Positions 34,699 through 46,438 are shown, counted from the first letter of the stretch. The stretch: DNA of 64,000 nt from Brachymonas denitrificans (GCF_907163135.1 NZ_CAJQUA010000001.1:1193001-1257000), one strand, 5' to 3'. Notes: generated by a model from the sequence alone, not told the origin. Translations and numbers: made by a program.

Positions 34699-36450
34699 TC
34701 ACATCAGGCTGGCCTTGGCCTTCACGTAGCGACCCGGAGCCGGCTCGATTTCCTTGTACTTGGTGGAACCGTAGCGCTTGGGCGCCAACACCAGCTTGCC
34801 ACCCTGCTGCTCCAGCCAGCCCGACCAGTCAGCCCACCAGCTGCCGGGATGCTCGGTCGCACCAGCCAGCCAGTCTTCGTGGCTGGCGGGCAGCTCGTCG
34901 TTGGTCCAGTAGCTGCGCTTGTTCTTCTTGACCGGGTTGATCACGCCGGCGATGTGGCCGGAAGCCCCCATCACGAAACGCTTCTCGCCCGGCAGCACCT
35001 GGGTGCTGGCATATGCACCTTCGATCGGCACGATGTGGTCTTCGCGCGAACCGTAGATATAGACGGGAATGTCGACCTTGTTGAAGTCGATCTTCTCGCC
35101 GCACACCTCGACCGCGCCGGGGGTGATCAACTTGTTCTCGAGGTAGGTGTTGCGCAGGTACCAGGCGTACATCGGGCCGGGCAGGTTGGTCGAGTCGCTG
35201 TTCCAGTACAGCAAGTCGAACGGGGGCGGGGTTTCGCCCTTGAGGTAGTTGCCCACCACGTAGTTCCACACCAGATCGTTCGGACGCAGGAAGCTGAAGG
35301 TGGTCGACAGGTCGCTTGCCGGCATCAGGCCACCCTGGCCGAACTGCAGTTCGCGCATGCGCACGAAACCCTCGTCGATGAACAGGTCGAGCACGCCGGT
35401 GTGGGTGAAGTCGAGCAGCGCCGTCAGGAAAGTGGCGCTGTGCACCGGCTTTTCGCCACGTGCAGCCAGCACAGCCAGCGCATTGCTGAGGATGGTGCCG
35501 CCCACGCAGAAGCCCAGCGCGTTGATGTCCGGTTTCCTGGTCAGGTCCTGCACCGTCTTGATGGCGGTGATGGCACCCTTCTCGATGTAGTCGTCCCAGG
35601 TGGTCTGGGCCATGCTGGCATCGGGGTTGCGCCAGCTCAGCATGAAGGCGTGGTGGCCCTGCTCGATCAGGTAGCGCACGACGGAGTTGTCGGGCTGCAG
35701 GTCGAGGATGTAGAACTTATTGATGCAGGGCGGGATGAACAGGAAGGGTCGCTCATGCACTTTTTCGGTGAGCGGCTTGTATTCGATCAGCTGGAACAGC
35801 TCGTTCTCGAACACCACGGCGCCTTCGGTCGTGGCGACGTTGCGGCCCACCTCGAACTTGCTCTCGTCCGTCATGGAGACGTGGCCCTGGCGCATGTCGT
35901 GCAGCATGTTCTGCATGCCCTTGGCAATGCTCTCGCCCTTGGTCTCGATCGCCTTCTTCTGCGCATCGGCGTTGAACACCAGGAAGTTGCTCGGTGCGGC
36001 AGCGGCAGCCCACTGCTCCACGGCGAACAGCACGCGTGCCTTGGTCTTGGCATCGCCCTGCATGGCATCGGCCAGGCCCATGAGCATGCGGGTGTTGATC
36101 AGGTGCAGGGCAGCGGCAAAGCCGGACACGGGCTGCTTCTGCCATTCTTCGCTGGCGAAGCGGCGGTCGGTCGCGATGCTGGGGGGAACCATGCCCTGCA
36201 TCCACAGTTCGGTCAGATCCTTCATGTAGGCCTGCTGAAGCGCCTGCAGCTTGGTCGGATCGAAGCTGACCTGGGGTGCGCCCGGAACCGAGGGCACCAT
36301 CTTGGCGAAAGTGCCCATCATGTCGGTCATGGGCATGGCACCCGGCATGCCGAACGGCATGGGCTGGCCCATTTGATGCATGGCATTGGCCCACATGGTC
36401 TGCATGGGCTGGGCAATGGCTTCCCAGGGGTTCTTGGGGGTCGTACTCAT
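34699..36450 (-). CDS. phaC: Class I polyhydroxyalkanoate synthase
   Basis: Polymerises (R)-3-hydroxyacyl-CoA into storage granules. It has 583 residues from the ATG at 36450 (MSTTPKNPWEA, AGGAGAC upstream); a longer upstream frame is not supported. The lipase-like box GFCVGG carries the catalytic Cys about 315, with Asp about 471 in SREDHIVP and His about 499 in GASGHIAGV, completing the triad. The Met/Pro-rich N-terminus fits the granule-binding region of class I enzymes. Confidence 0.96.
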   Translation of the reverse strand: MSTTPKNPWEAIAQPMQTMWANAMHQMGQPMPFGMPGAMPMTDMMGTFAKMVPSVPGAPQVSFDPTKLQALQQAYMKDLTELWMQGMVPPSIATDRRFASEEWQKQPVSGFAAALHLINTRMLMGLADAMQGDAKTKARVLFAVEQWAAAAAPSNFLVFNADAQKKAIETKGESIAKGMQNMLHDMRQGHVSMTDESKFEVGRNVATTEGAVVFENELFQLIEYKPLTEKVHERPFLFIPPCINKFYILDLQPDNSVVRYLIEQGHHAFMLSWRNPDASMAQTTWDDYIEKGAITAIKTVQDLTRKPDINALGFCVGGTILSNALAVLAARGEKPVHSATFLTALLDFTHTGVLDLFIDEGFVRMRELQFGQGGLMPASDLSTTFSFLRPNDLVWNYVVGNYLKGETPPPFDLLYWNSDSTNLPGPMYAWYLRNTYLENKLITPGAVEVCGEKIDFNKVDIPVYIYGSREDHIVPIEGAYASTQVLPGEKRFVMGASGHIAGVINPVKKNKRSYWTNDELPASHEDWLAGATEHPGSWWADWSGWLEQQGGKLVLAPKRYGSTKYKEIEPAPGRYVKAKASLM

Positions 36451-36674
36451 CGGCTCGTCTCCTTGATTCGGTTGGCAGGAACTCCTGCCCACATCATAGC
36501 TGCAGACGCCCACAGCTAACTGACAATATGGTGCTCCGGGGAGTACTCCAGTGTGCCGGGAATCGTCCCGCCGCATACACCAGTTCACAGGCGCTGGCAA
36601 AATATGCTGCGTCAGATCGGCTCCACGAAGACAACCATAGTAAGACACAATTTTGATAATTTGAAGGCAAACGA

Positions 36675-37058
36675 ATGTACTTGATCATGTTGGGATGGCT
36701 TTATGTGGTCGGAATGGTTGCGCTGACCACCGCCACCCACCCCCGGGGCAGCGTGCTTGAGGCGGTGCTGGTCTTCCTGTTCTTCGGGGTGCTCCCCATG
36801 GGACTGGCGTACTACATCCTCGGCCATGGCGCACGCCGGCGCAAACGGCGGCTTGCCGAAAGTGCCGATGCCGATGCCGATGCCGATGCCGATGCCGATG
36901 CCGATGCCGATGCCGATGCCGATGCCGATGCCGGTGCCGATGCCGGTGCAGCCGCTACCGCGTCAGAGCATGCTGCACAAACCGCGCAGGGCTCGTTGCA
37001 GGACACGGAACCGCCGCACCAAAACCGCCCGCCGGAGAATCGCAATCAGGGCGGTTGA
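36675..37058 (+). CDS. Small membrane protein with Asp-Ala repeat tail
   Basis: 127 residues. Two hydrophobic helices (about 3-19 and 28-48) are followed by a basic stop (ARRRKRR), then a highly acidic run of about 13 Asp-Ala dipeptides and a hydrophilic tail rich in Gln, Asn and Pro. By the positive-inside rule, the tail probably lies in the cytoplasm. I do not recognise the family. It is divergent from phaC and convergent with the PgeF-like gene. Confidence 0.65.
   Translation: MYLIMLGWLYVVGMVALTTATHPRGSVLEAVLVFLFFGVLPMGLAYYILGHGARRRKRRLAESADADADADADADADADADADADAGADAGAAATASEHAAQTAQGSLQDTEPPHQNRPPENRNQGG
36864..36929 (+). repeat. Eleven GCCGAT hexanucleotide repeats in the membrane-protein gene
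   Basis: Eleven perfect copies encoding Ala-Asp, then three variant copies (GCCGGT, GCCGAT, GCCGGT) to 36947. The variants at the 3' edge look like decay of an older, longer array. Confidence 0.92.
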
Positions 37059-37141
37059 CCCGGTCCGGATCTAATGCATCCGTTCGTTTTGCTCCGCGCC
37101 CCATGCACCGCACCAGACTGCCTCCCGAAGAGGCCGCGTAC

Positions 37142-37942
37142 TCAGTCGGCCAGCCAGACGGCCGCCGCCATGCGCCCGGTGCGCGGTGCACGCCGGTAGG
37201 AGTAAAAACGCCCGGGCTGGCTGAAAGTGCACCACGCCGCGCTGCCATCATTGCCGTGCACCTCCACGCCCTGCGCCATCAGGCGCCGGCGTGCCAGACC
37301 AGCCAGATCGGCCTGCCACTTGCCCTCCCGCACCCCCGGCATGAAAAGCTGCGCCGACAATGCATCATGCGCGACGAAGGCATCGCGCACTTCGTCCCCC
37401 ACTTCGAACGCCGCCTGCCCGATGCATGGCCCCAGCCAGGCCAGCCAGTCCGGGCCTGCGTCCGGATGCCTGTGCCGCAGCTGCGTATTCATCGCCTGCA
37501 GCAGTGCTTCGAGCACGCCCGAGCCTCCCGTTCTTGCAAGGCCGCGCCAGCCCGCGTGCGCCGCGCCGACCAGAGGCACCGTGCGGTGGCTGAACAGTAC
37601 CGGCAGGCAGTCTGCCACCATCACGGTACAAGCGACGCCAGGCACGGTGCTGAAGCAGGCATCCGCCACCTGGCCGTCGGCAGAGGCCGCATCCAGCCGC
37701 AATGCCTCGCAGCCGTGCACCTGCTGCAGGAACACCGGATGCATGCCCCCCGCCTGCGCCAGACGGTCGCGGTTGAGCGCTACCGCAGCCGGATCGTCCT
37801 GCACGTGATCGCCCAGATTGCAGCTGTCGAACGGCGGCTGCGAAACGCCACCGGCGCGGGTGGTGAACAGCGCCTGCACGCCTAGCGGTGCAGGCCATTG
37901 CGGCTGGATCCAGTCGGCGGGAATGGCAGGGCTTGTTGTCAT
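37142..37942 (-). CDS. pgeF: PgeF/YfiH family protein (purine nucleoside phosphorylase/laccase-like)
   Basis: 266 residues of the YfiH (Cu-oxidase_4) family, variously described as polyphenol oxidase, purine nucleoside phosphorylase/adenosine deaminase, or peptidoglycan editing factor. The metal ligands are visible: QVHGCE, VMVADCLPVLF, AAHAGWRG and LGPCIG. I start at the ATG at 37942 (MTTSPAIPADW); an ATG at 37987 would add 15 residues. No clear ribosome site distinguishes them. It is divergent from the FAH-family gene. Confidence 0.88.
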   Translation of the reverse strand: MTTSPAIPADWIQPQWPAPLGVQALFTTRAGGVSQPPFDSCNLGDHVQDDPAAVALNRDRLAQAGGMHPVFLQQVHGCEALRLDAASADGQVADACFSTVPGVACTVMVADCLPVLFSHRTVPLVGAAHAGWRGLARTGGSGVLEALLQAMNTQLRHRHPDAGPDWLAWLGPCIGQAAFEVGDEVRDAFVAHDALSAQLFMPGVREGKWQADLAGLARRRLMAQGVEVHGNDGSAAWCTFSQPGRFYSYRRAPRTGRMAAAVWLAD

Positions 37943-38036
37943 GCCGGCAATGTACCTGATCCTCGCCGGCTGCGCGCGGGGAGCCATGCTCGCGTGGTAA
38001 ATTAGTCCGTCCAGAGACATACGAAAACAAGACGCC

Positions 38037-38735
38037 ATGACCACCCCGCTGTTCCCGCCCCCGTCCGCCCCGCTGGTTCCCATCGCCGGCAGCACCCAGG
38101 CCTTTCCGGTGCACCGCATCTACTGCGTAGGACGCAACTACGAGGACCACGCGAAGGAAATGGGGTTTACCGGACGCGAACCGCCATTCTTCTTCATGAA
38201 GCCTGCCGATGCCGTGCTGGTGGCCAGCGGCGATACACCCACGCCCCTGCCCTATCCCACGCTCACGGAGAACCTGCATCATGAAGTGGAACTGGTGGTG
38301 GCCATCGGCAAGGGCGGCAGCAACATCCCCGCCGCCGAAGCCATGAAACATGTGTATGGCTACGCCGTCGGCCTGGACATGACGCGGCGCGACCTGCAGA
38401 ACGCAATGAAGAAGGACGGCCGTCCGTGGTGCATCGGCAAGGGCTTCGACGCCTCCGCCCCGATCGGTGCGATTGTTCCTGCTGCCGAGGCTGGCAACGT
38501 GGCGCAAGCCGGCATCAGCCTCACGGTGAATGGCGAAACGCGCCAGAACAGCACGGTCGGCAAGCTGATCTGGAGCATTGCCGAAACGATCGAGCACCTG
38601 AGCCGCGCCTGGGCCTTGCAGCCCGGCGATCTGATCTACACCGGCACACCGGAAGGCGTGGGCGCCGTGGTGCGCGGCGACGTGCTGGAAGCCCGCATCG
38701 ACGGCCTGCCCCCGGTCCACCTGCGCGTTGCCTGA
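38037..38735 (+). CDS. Fumarylacetoacetate hydrolase-family protein
   Basis: A 232-residue single-domain FAH protein, probably an acylpyruvate hydrolase or decarboxylase. It contains the family opening CVGRNYEDHAKEMG, metal-ligand acids in HHEVELVVAIG and LDMTRRDLQ, and TGTPEGVG near the end. The substrate cannot be told from sequence. A Nudix gene follows after 20 bp, with no obvious metabolic link. Confidence 0.9.
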   Translation: MTTPLFPPPSAPLVPIAGSTQAFPVHRIYCVGRNYEDHAKEMGFTGREPPFFFMKPADAVLVASGDTPTPLPYPTLTENLHHEVELVVAIGKGGSNIPAAEAMKHVYGYAVGLDMTRRDLQNAMKKDGRPWCIGKGFDASAPIGAIVPAAEAGNVAQAGISLTVNGETRQNSTVGKLIWSIAETIEHLSRAWALQPGDLIYTGTPEGVGAVVRGDVLEARIDGLPPVHLRVA

Positions 38736-38755
38736 CCCTTTCCGGATCACCTGCC

Positions 38756-39355
38756 GTGTTCACTCCGACCCATCAGCCACCCCGCACCCAGACCCTGTAC
38801 TGCCGCCACTGCGGCCATGCCACCGAGGAGCGCGTGCCGCCGGACGACATCACGGCGCGCAGCGTGTGTCCGGCCTGCGGAACCATCCATTACGTGAACC
38901 CGCTGGTCGTGGTGGGTACGGTGCCCTTCCTGGGCGACAAGGTGTTGCTGTGCAAGCGCAACATCGAGCCACGCAAGGGCAAGTGGACGCTGCCGGCCGG
39001 TTTCATGGAGCTCAACGAGACCACCGCGGAAGGCGCCGGGCGCGAGACGGTGGAGGAAGCCGGCGCGGAATTCGACATGGGCGCACTGTTCGGCGTGATG
39101 AACGTACCGCGCGTGGGCCAGGTGCATGTTTTCTACCTGTGCCAGCTGCACCACGACCGGTTCGAACCCGGCACCGAAACCATGGAAGCGCGCCTATTTG
39201 CCGAAGAGGAAATCCCCTGGGACGAGATTGCCTTTCTCACGGTGCGCCACATGCTGCAGGCCTATTTCGAGGACCGCCGGCGCGGTGTCTTCGACGTGCA
39301 CACCATGGATTTTTCGGTGAAGGATTTTCCGCCCGATCGCAAGCCGGCCGGCTGA
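38756..39355 (+). CDS. Nudix hydrolase with N-terminal zinc ribbon
   Basis: 199 residues from a GTG at 38756. The first part is a zinc ribbon (YCRHCGH...CPACG, residues about 16-40) that ends in IHYVNPLVVVGT. A complete Nudix box follows: GFMELNETTAEGAGRETVEEAG. This zinc-ribbon/Nudix layout is shared with NADH pyrophosphatase-like and ADP-ribose-type enzymes; the substrate is not certain. The ribosome site is weak, so translation may be coupled to the FAH gene. Confidence 0.85.
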   Translation: MFTPTHQPPRTQTLYCRHCGHATEERVPPDDITARSVCPACGTIHYVNPLVVVGTVPFLGDKVLLCKRNIEPRKGKWTLPAGFMELNETTAEGAGRETVEEAGAEFDMGALFGVMNVPRVGQVHVFYLCQLHHDRFEPGTETMEARLFAEEEIPWDEIAFLTVRHMLQAYFEDRRRGVFDVHTMDFSVKDFPPDRKPAG

Positions 39356-39371
39356 TGCCGCCGGCAATGCT

Positions 39372-39941
39372 TCACAGCTTTTTCTGCATCATCACGGCCG
39401 TGCCCCAGGCGGGGTCGAGCGCATAGGGGGCAAAGCCCTCACGCTGGTACAGGCGCATGGCCGGCCGGTTGCCCTCGAGCACTTCGAGCGTGAGCTTGCA
39501 GGCCCCGCGCCGGCGCGCTTCCTGCTCCACCAGGGCGAGCATGGACTGGGCCACACCCTGGCCACGATACGCCTGCAGCACCGCCACATCGTGCACATTG
39601 ACCAGCGGACGCGCGGCGAAGGTGGAGAAGCCCTCGAAACAGTTGATCAGGCCGATGGCACGCGGGCTGCCTGCTGCCGACGCATCCCAGGCCAGCACGC
39701 TGAAGGCATCAGGACGGCGGGCCATGGCAGCGACCAGGCCTTGCTTGACCGTTTCCGTCAGCCCTTTGCCGCCGCCTGCGGGATCGCGCGCGTAGGCATC
39801 CAGCACATCGACCACGGCCTGGGCATGGACCGGGTTCCCGTAGTCGGCCAGCGCCACCCAAAATGCCGGCTCCTGTCTTGCAGCGCCGCCGCGCTCCGCC
39901 GAGAAGGCCGGGGACGCAGCCGAATCCCGTTCCAGCGTCAT
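39372..39941 (-). CDS. GNAT family N-acetyltransferase
   Basis: 189 residues. The acetyl-CoA binding motif A is in [23 protein letters not shown] (Q/RxxGxG/A type), followed by the usual [13 protein letters not shown] segment. Substrate unknown. Its ATG overlaps the glmM stop by four bases, so it is expressed with glmM. It converges with the Nudix gene (16-bp gap). Confidence 0.9.
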   Translation of the reverse strand: MTLERDSAASPAFSAERGGAARQEPAFWVALADYGNPVHAQAVVDVLDAYARDPAGGGKGLTETVKQGLVAAMARRPDAFSVLAWDASAAGSPRAIGLINCFEGFSTFAARPLVNVHDVAVLQAYRGQGVAQSMLALVEQEARRRGACKLTLEVLEGNRPAMRLYQREGFAPYALDPAWGTAVMMQKKL

Positions 39942-41281
39942 GCCGCAGGCACCGTGTCGGCAATCAATTTCGCCCAGCTATCGGCCAGCGCCTTCTCGCG
40001 GGCCTCCACCATCACGCGCAGCACCGGCTCGGTGCCGCTGGCGCGGATCAGTACACGACCGTCGCTGCCCAGTGCCGTTTCGGCATCGTTGATGGCCTGC
40101 TGCAGCGAAGCGCTGTGCTGCCACGGCGTGCCGGGCGCCATGCGCACGTTGATCATGGTCTGCGGGAACAGGCTGGCATCCTGCAGCAACTCGGCCATGG
40201 TCTGGCGGCTGCGGGCCACCGCCTGCAGCACCTGCAGCGCACTGACCAGACCGTCACCGGTGCTGTGCTCATCCAGCACCAGAATGTGGCCGGAGCTTTC
40301 GCCGCCGATCAGCCAGCCGCGCTTCTGCAGCTCTTCCAGCACGTAGCGGTCGCCCACCTTGGCGCGCACCAGATCCACGCCCTTCTCATTGAGCGCCTGC
40401 TCGATCGCCATGTTGGTCATCAGCGTGCCGACCACGCCTTCCACCACGCGGCCCTGGGCCACGCGGTCCATGGCCAGCAGGTAGACCAGTTCGTCGCCAT
40501 TGAACAGGCGTCCGCTGGCGTCCACCATCTGCAGGCGGTCGGCATCGCCGTCGAGTGCCACACCGTAGTCGGCACGATGCTGCTTGACGGCTTCGACCAG
40601 TGCCTCCGGATGCGTGGCACCACAGCCCTTGTTGATGTTCAGGCCATCGGGCTGGCAGCCAATGGAAATCACTTCCGCACCCAGTTCATGGAACACCATG
40701 GGCGCAATCTGGTAAGCCGCACCATGGGCGGCATCCACCACGATGCGCAGGCCATGCAGGCTCAGGTCATTGGCAAAGCTGCCCTTGCAGAATTCGACGT
40801 AGCGGCCGGCAGCGTCCTTCAGGCGCCAGGTCTTGCCCAGCTTCTCGGGCTCGACACAGACCATGGGCTGCTCGAGTTCGGCCTCCACGGCCTGCTCCCA
40901 GCTGTCGGGCAGCTTGGTGCCCTGGGAACTGAAGAACTTGATGCCGTTGTCGGCAAAGGCATTGTGGCTGGCGCTGATGACCACGCCGAGCGAGGCGCGC
41001 TGTGCACGCGTGAGGTAGGCCACAGCCGGGGTCGGGATCGGGCCGAGCAGGATCACGTCCACACCGGCAGAGTTGAAGCCGGACTCCAGCGCGCTTTCCA
41101 GCATGTAGCCGGAAATGCGGGTGTCCTTGCCGATGATGACGGTCGACCGCTGCGGGCTCTCGCGCTGCAGCACCCGGCCCACGGCATTGGCCAGCTTCAT
41201 GACGAAATCCGCCGTCAGGGGGGAAGTGCCGACCGGACCACGAATGCCGTCGGTGCCGAAATACTTGCGTGCCTGGCTCAT
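39938..41281 (-). CDS. glmM: Phosphoglucosamine mutase
   Basis: Interconverts glucosamine-6-P and glucosamine-1-P for peptidoglycan and LPS precursors. The 447 residues have YFGTDGIRG at the N-terminus, the phosphoserine loop [16 protein letters not shown] (Ser about 105), the Mg loop DGDADR, and GGESSGHIL for sugar binding. The C-terminal phosphate-binding loop is RASGTEP. folP lies upstream after 88 bp, the same neighbourhood as folP-glmM in E. coli. Confidence 0.97.
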   Translation of the reverse strand: MSQARKYFGTDGIRGPVGTSPLTADFVMKLANAVGRVLQRESPQRSTVIIGKDTRISGYMLESALESGFNSAGVDVILLGPIPTPAVAYLTRAQRASLGVVISASHNAFADNGIKFFSSQGTKLPDSWEQAVEAELEQPMVCVEPEKLGKTWRLKDAAGRYVEFCKGSFANDLSLHGLRIVVDAAHGAAYQIAPMVFHELGAEVISIGCQPDGLNINKGCGATHPEALVEAVKQHRADYGVALDGDADRLQMVDASGRLFNGDELVYLLAMDRVAQGRVVEGVVGTLMTNMAIEQALNEKGVDLVRAKVGDRYVLEELQKRGWLIGGESSGHILVLDEHSTGDGLVSALQVLQAVARSRQTMAELLQDASLFPQTMINVRMAPGTPWQHSASLQQAINDAETALGSDGRVLIRASGTEPVLRVMVEAREKALADSWAKLIADTVPAA

Positions 41282-41369
41282 CGAATCTTTCCTGGATTTT
41301 TTTGGTTAATCTGTCGATTATCGCATTCGCACCGTGCCGGGAGCGAACACCAGATGAGCCGGCCGTGCG

Positions 41370-42287
41370 TCAGGCGGCCGACACCCGCGTCATGGCTTCC
41401 CATACCGCAAGCGCCTGGCGTGTGGCAGCCACGTCGTGCACGCGCACGATGCGTGCACCCTTCTCCACGGCCAGCAAGGCAGCAGCGACGCTGGCCAGGC
41501 TGCGTTCATGCGGCAGCAGACTGCAGCGGTGATCCACATCGGTGATGCCGGGTGGCAGCAGCTCCAGCACCGCGCCCAGGCTGGACTTGCGCGACCAGCC
41601 CGCCAGCACGGCATGGCCGCCCTCCTGCAGCACCGCCTGCTGCGCCAGCAGCGCCAGGTTCTGCGGCACCGTCTTGCCGAAGCCGATGCCCGGATCCAGC
41701 ACGATGCGATCCTTGCTCACGCCCAGGCTGCGCAGCACGCTGGAACGTTTCTGCAGGAATTCGGCCACCTCGCGCACCACTTCCTCCACCGTGCCCTGCA
41801 TGGGCTGCACCTGCATGCTTTGCGGATCGCGATGCATGTGCATCAGGCAGATGCCGCACTTGCCGTGCTGGGCGACCACCTGCTCACCATCCAGGCCATC
41901 CGGGCCGGATTTCCAGCGCAGCGCCCAGATGTCATTGATGATCGATGCCCCCGCGTCCAGCACCGCGCGCATCACCTCCGGCTTGTAGGTGTCGACCGAA
42001 ATCGGCACCTTGTAGGCCACGGCGGCTTTCACCACCGGCAGCACGCGCTCCAGCTCCAGTTCAAGCGGTACGGCCGGCGAACCGGGACGGGTGGACTCGC
42101 CGCCGAAATCCAGGATCGTCGCGCCCTGATACAGCAGCGACTCGGCATGCAGCAAGGCACTGCCCGTGTCGGCATGCTGGCCGCCATCCGAAAAGGAATC
42201 GGGCGTCACGTTGACGATGCCCATGATGTGCGGGCGCTGCAGGTCCAGGCAGTAATCGCCAGCCTGCCACAGGGTTTGTTCGGTCAT
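41370..42287 (-). CDS. folP: Dihydropteroate synthase
   Basis: Condenses p-aminobenzoate with hydroxymethyl-dihydropterin diphosphate, the sulfonamide target. It has 305 residues from the ATG at 42287 (MTEQTLWQAGDYC, GGAGAT upstream). Signature 1 is IMGIVNVTPDSFSDGG. Signature 2 lies in ILDFGGESTRPGS, and LDPGIGFGKT and AGWSRKSSLG follow. It is slightly longer than E. coli FolP (282). It stands between ftsH and glmM, the classical ftsH-folP-glmM order, though a terminator separates it from ftsH. Confidence 0.96.
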   Translation of the reverse strand: MTEQTLWQAGDYCLDLQRPHIMGIVNVTPDSFSDGGQHADTGSALLHAESLLYQGATILDFGGESTRPGSPAVPLELELERVLPVVKAAVAYKVPISVDTYKPEVMRAVLDAGASIINDIWALRWKSGPDGLDGEQVVAQHGKCGICLMHMHRDPQSMQVQPMQGTVEEVVREVAEFLQKRSSVLRSLGVSKDRIVLDPGIGFGKTVPQNLALLAQQAVLQEGGHAVLAGWSRKSSLGAVLELLPPGITDVDHRCSLLPHERSLASVAAALLAVEKGARIVRVHDVAATRQALAVWEAMTRVSAA

Positions 42288-42307
42288 GGAAAGGATCTCC
42301 GGAAAAC

Positions 42308-42331
42308 AAAAAAGCGGAGCCGGGGCTCCGC
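42308..42331 (-). terminator. Terminator/attenuator between ftsH and folP
   Basis: GCGGAGC, a short loop, GCTCCGC, then six T residues on the minus strand. It lies 19 bp after the ftsH stop, just before the folP start, so it may limit folP-glmM expression from the ftsH promoter. Confidence 0.75.
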
Positions 42332-42349
42332 TGGGTGCGTGTGCTGCGC

Positions 42350-44305
<1,956 letters not shown>

Positions 44306-44446
44306 AACCAGACTCCAATACCAATGCAAAACTGGGCACAGTCATGCCGACAGTGCCCATATGGGGGCATTTTAGGACTTTCAAGGCGGATCGCCTGTAC
44401 CATTTTGTGCGCGTAACCCCTCAATCCGTGCGGTATTGTCCCGGTT

Positions 44447-45115
44447 TCAGGCTGCAGCAGGCTGCTTCAGCCGCATGCCGACGATGAAAGTCTCCGAAGA
44501 CTTGTCGCGCGATGCCTTGGGCTTGACCGGCTTGACCACCTGGAAATGCTCCTTGAACAGCTTGACCAGCTGGCTGTAGCCACTGCCATGGAACACCTTG
44601 GTTACCAGTGCGCCCTCGGGCTTGAGGTGGCCCTGCGAGAACTCGATGGCCAGCTCGATCAGGTGCGCCACACGCGCCGAATCGGCCGATTCCACGCCGG
44701 ACAGGTTGGGCGCCATGTCGGACACTACCACGTCCACCTTGCGTCCCTGCAGCGTGGACTGTAGCTGCTGCAGCACATCTTCCTCCCGAAAATCGCCCTG
44801 CAGGAACTCCACGCCCTCGATCGGCTGCATGGGCAGGATGTCGAGTGCGATAATCCTGCCATTGAGTGCGCCGACTGCCGCCCCGTCGGGTGACAGCTTG
44901 CGCCGCACATACTGGCTCCAGGCGCCCGGCGCCGAGCCCAGATCCACCACCAGGTCACCTGGCTTGATCAGGTGCAGGGATTCGTCGATTTCCTTCAGCT
45001 TGTAGGCAGCACGGGCACGGTAGCCCTCCTTCTGCGCCAGTTTCACGTACGGGTCGTTGACATGGTCGTTGAGCCATGCCTTGTTGACTTTCTTGCTCTT
45101 GGTTTTGACTTTCAT
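44447..45115 (-). CDS. rlmE: 23S rRNA (uridine-2'-O)-methyltransferase
   Basis: Heat-shock methyltransferase FtsJ/RrmJ, modifying U2552 of 23S rRNA. It has 222 residues with a basic N-terminus, SAM motif [15 protein letters not shown], and the K-D-K-E catalytic set represented by [23 protein letters not shown] and SSETFIVG. It is divergent from yhbY (50-bp gap), a conserved rlmE/yhbY arrangement. Confidence 0.96.
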   Translation of the reverse strand: MKVKTKSKKVNKAWLNDHVNDPYVKLAQKEGYRARAAYKLKEIDESLHLIKPGDLVVDLGSAPGAWSQYVRRKLSPDGAAVGALNGRIIALDILPMQPIEGVEFLQGDFREEDVLQQLQSTLQGRKVDVVVSDMAPNLSGVESADSARVAHLIELAIEFSQGHLKPEGALVTKVFHGSGYSQLVKLFKEHFQVVKPVKPKASRDKSSETFIVGMRLKQPAAA

Positions 45116-45165
45116 CGGATTTTCCGGCGCAACCGCCGATTCACTGTTTTGAGGATAATACCCCC

Positions 45166-45639
45166 ATGCCGCAAATTGTATTGACCGTGCAGGAGCGCAA
45201 GGCGCACCGTGCAGAAGCCCATCACCTGTCGCCCGTCGTGATGATCGGCGCCGATGGCCTCACCCCGGCCGTGCTGAAGGAGACCGACGCCGCCCTCAAC
45301 GCCCATGGCCTGATCAAGATCCGTGTGCTGGGCGACGACCGCGCCGCACGCGACGCCATGTACCAGCAACTGGCAGACGAACTCAACGCCGCGCCGATCC
45401 AGCACATCGGCAAGCTGCTGGTGCTGTGGCGCCCGCAGCCCGAGAAGGAGCGCGAGGTCGACGAGGACCGCATGCCCGGCCCGCGCGAGATCAAGGTGAT
45501 CAAGAACAGCAAGCGCGGCGGACAGCGTCCCGAAGTGCGCATGGTACGCGTTCTGGGCAATGAGCGCCTGACACCCGGCGGCAAGATCAAGCGCGCCAAG
45601 CCGCGCCAGACTTCCGTCAAGAAACGCCAGGGCGACTGA
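45166..45639 (+). CDS. yhbY: YhbY-type CRM-domain RNA-binding protein
   Basis: Ribosome-assembly factor. The first about 95 residues form the CRM domain ([28 protein letters not shown], ending GKLLVLWRP). About 60 residues of basic, probably disordered tail extend beyond the E. coli protein (97 residues). Its stop shares a base with the start of the next gene. Confidence 0.92.
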   Translation: MPQIVLTVQERKAHRAEAHHLSPVVMIGADGLTPAVLKETDAALNAHGLIKIRVLGDDRAARDAMYQQLADELNAAPIQHIGKLLVLWRPQPEKEREVDEDRMPGPREIKVIKNSKRGGQRPEVRMVRVLGNERLTPGGKIKRAKPRQTSVKKRQGD

Positions 45640-46373
45640 TGAGCGAGCAGCAGCGCCTCATCCTGTGCATGAAATGGGGCAAGAAGTACGGCCCCGAGTA
45701 CGTCAACCGCCTGTATGCCATGGTGCGCCGCCACCTGACGGGCGATTTCCGTTTCGTCTGCCTGACCGATGACGGCCAAGGCATACGCTCCGAGGTGGAA
45801 TGCTACCCGATTCCCCCGCTGGACCTGCCTCCCGGCATTCCGGAGCGTGGCTGGAACAAGCTGACCACCTTCACGGCCGACCTGCACGGGCTGCAGGGCA
45901 CTGCCCTGTTCCTGGACGTGGACGTGGTCATCACCGGCTCGCTGGACGAATTCTTCACCTATCCGGGCGAATTCGTGATCATCCACGACTACAAGCGTCC
46001 GTGGCGCATCACCGGCAACTCCTCGGTGTATCGCTTCAAGGTCGGTGCGCATCCGGACGTGCTGGATTATTTCCGCAAGCACTTTGCCGAAATCCGCAAG
46101 CAATACCGCAACGAACAGGCCTACCTGTCCGACGTGCTGCACAAGCAGGGCAAGCTGAGCTACTGGCCCAAGGCCTGGTGCCCGAGCTTCAAGTACCACT
46201 GCATTCCGAACTGGCCCACCAACTTCTGGAATCCGCCCTTCGTGCCCAAGGATGCGCGCGTGGTGATTTTCCACGGCGAATGCAATCCGCCGGATGCCCT
46301 CGCCGGCCGCCGCAACCGCCGCTTCCGCTTCATCAAGCCCGCGCTGTGGGTGGATGAGCACTGGCGCGAGTAA
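45639..46373 (+). CDS. Glycosyltransferase-like protein with DxD motif
   Basis: 244 residues, no signal peptide or membrane helix. It opens LILCMKWGKKYGPEYVNRLY, has FVCLTDD, and carries a DxD-type nucleotide-sugar motif in ALFLDVDVVITGSLDEFF, as in GT-A-fold glycosyltransferases. A HGECNPPDAL segment near the end could bind metal. It is coupled to yhbY by TGATG. The donor and acceptor sugars are unknown, and no other polysaccharide genes are adjacent. Confidence 0.75.
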   Translation: MSEQQRLILCMKWGKKYGPEYVNRLYAMVRRHLTGDFRFVCLTDDGQGIRSEVECYPIPPLDLPPGIPERGWNKLTTFTADLHGLQGTALFLDVDVVITGSLDEFFTYPGEFVIIHDYKRPWRITGNSSVYRFKVGAHPDVLDYFRKHFAEIRKQYRNEQAYLSDVLHKQGKLSYWPKAWCPSFKYHCIPNWPTNFWNPPFVPKDARVVIFHGECNPPDALAGRRNRRFRFIKPALWVDEHWRE

Positions 46374-46416
46374 GGCAGGCTGGCAGCCGCTGTGCCAGGC
46401 TCAGCCCCAAACGACA

Positions 46417-46438
46417 AAGCCAGCTTCCCAGCTGGCTT
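46417..46438. terminator. Bidirectional hairpin between convergent genes
   Basis: AAGCCAGCT and AGCTGGCTT form a perfect 9-bp stem around TCCC, in the gap between the glycosyltransferase-like gene (plus) and tatC (minus). T tails are short on both sides. Confidence 0.55.
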
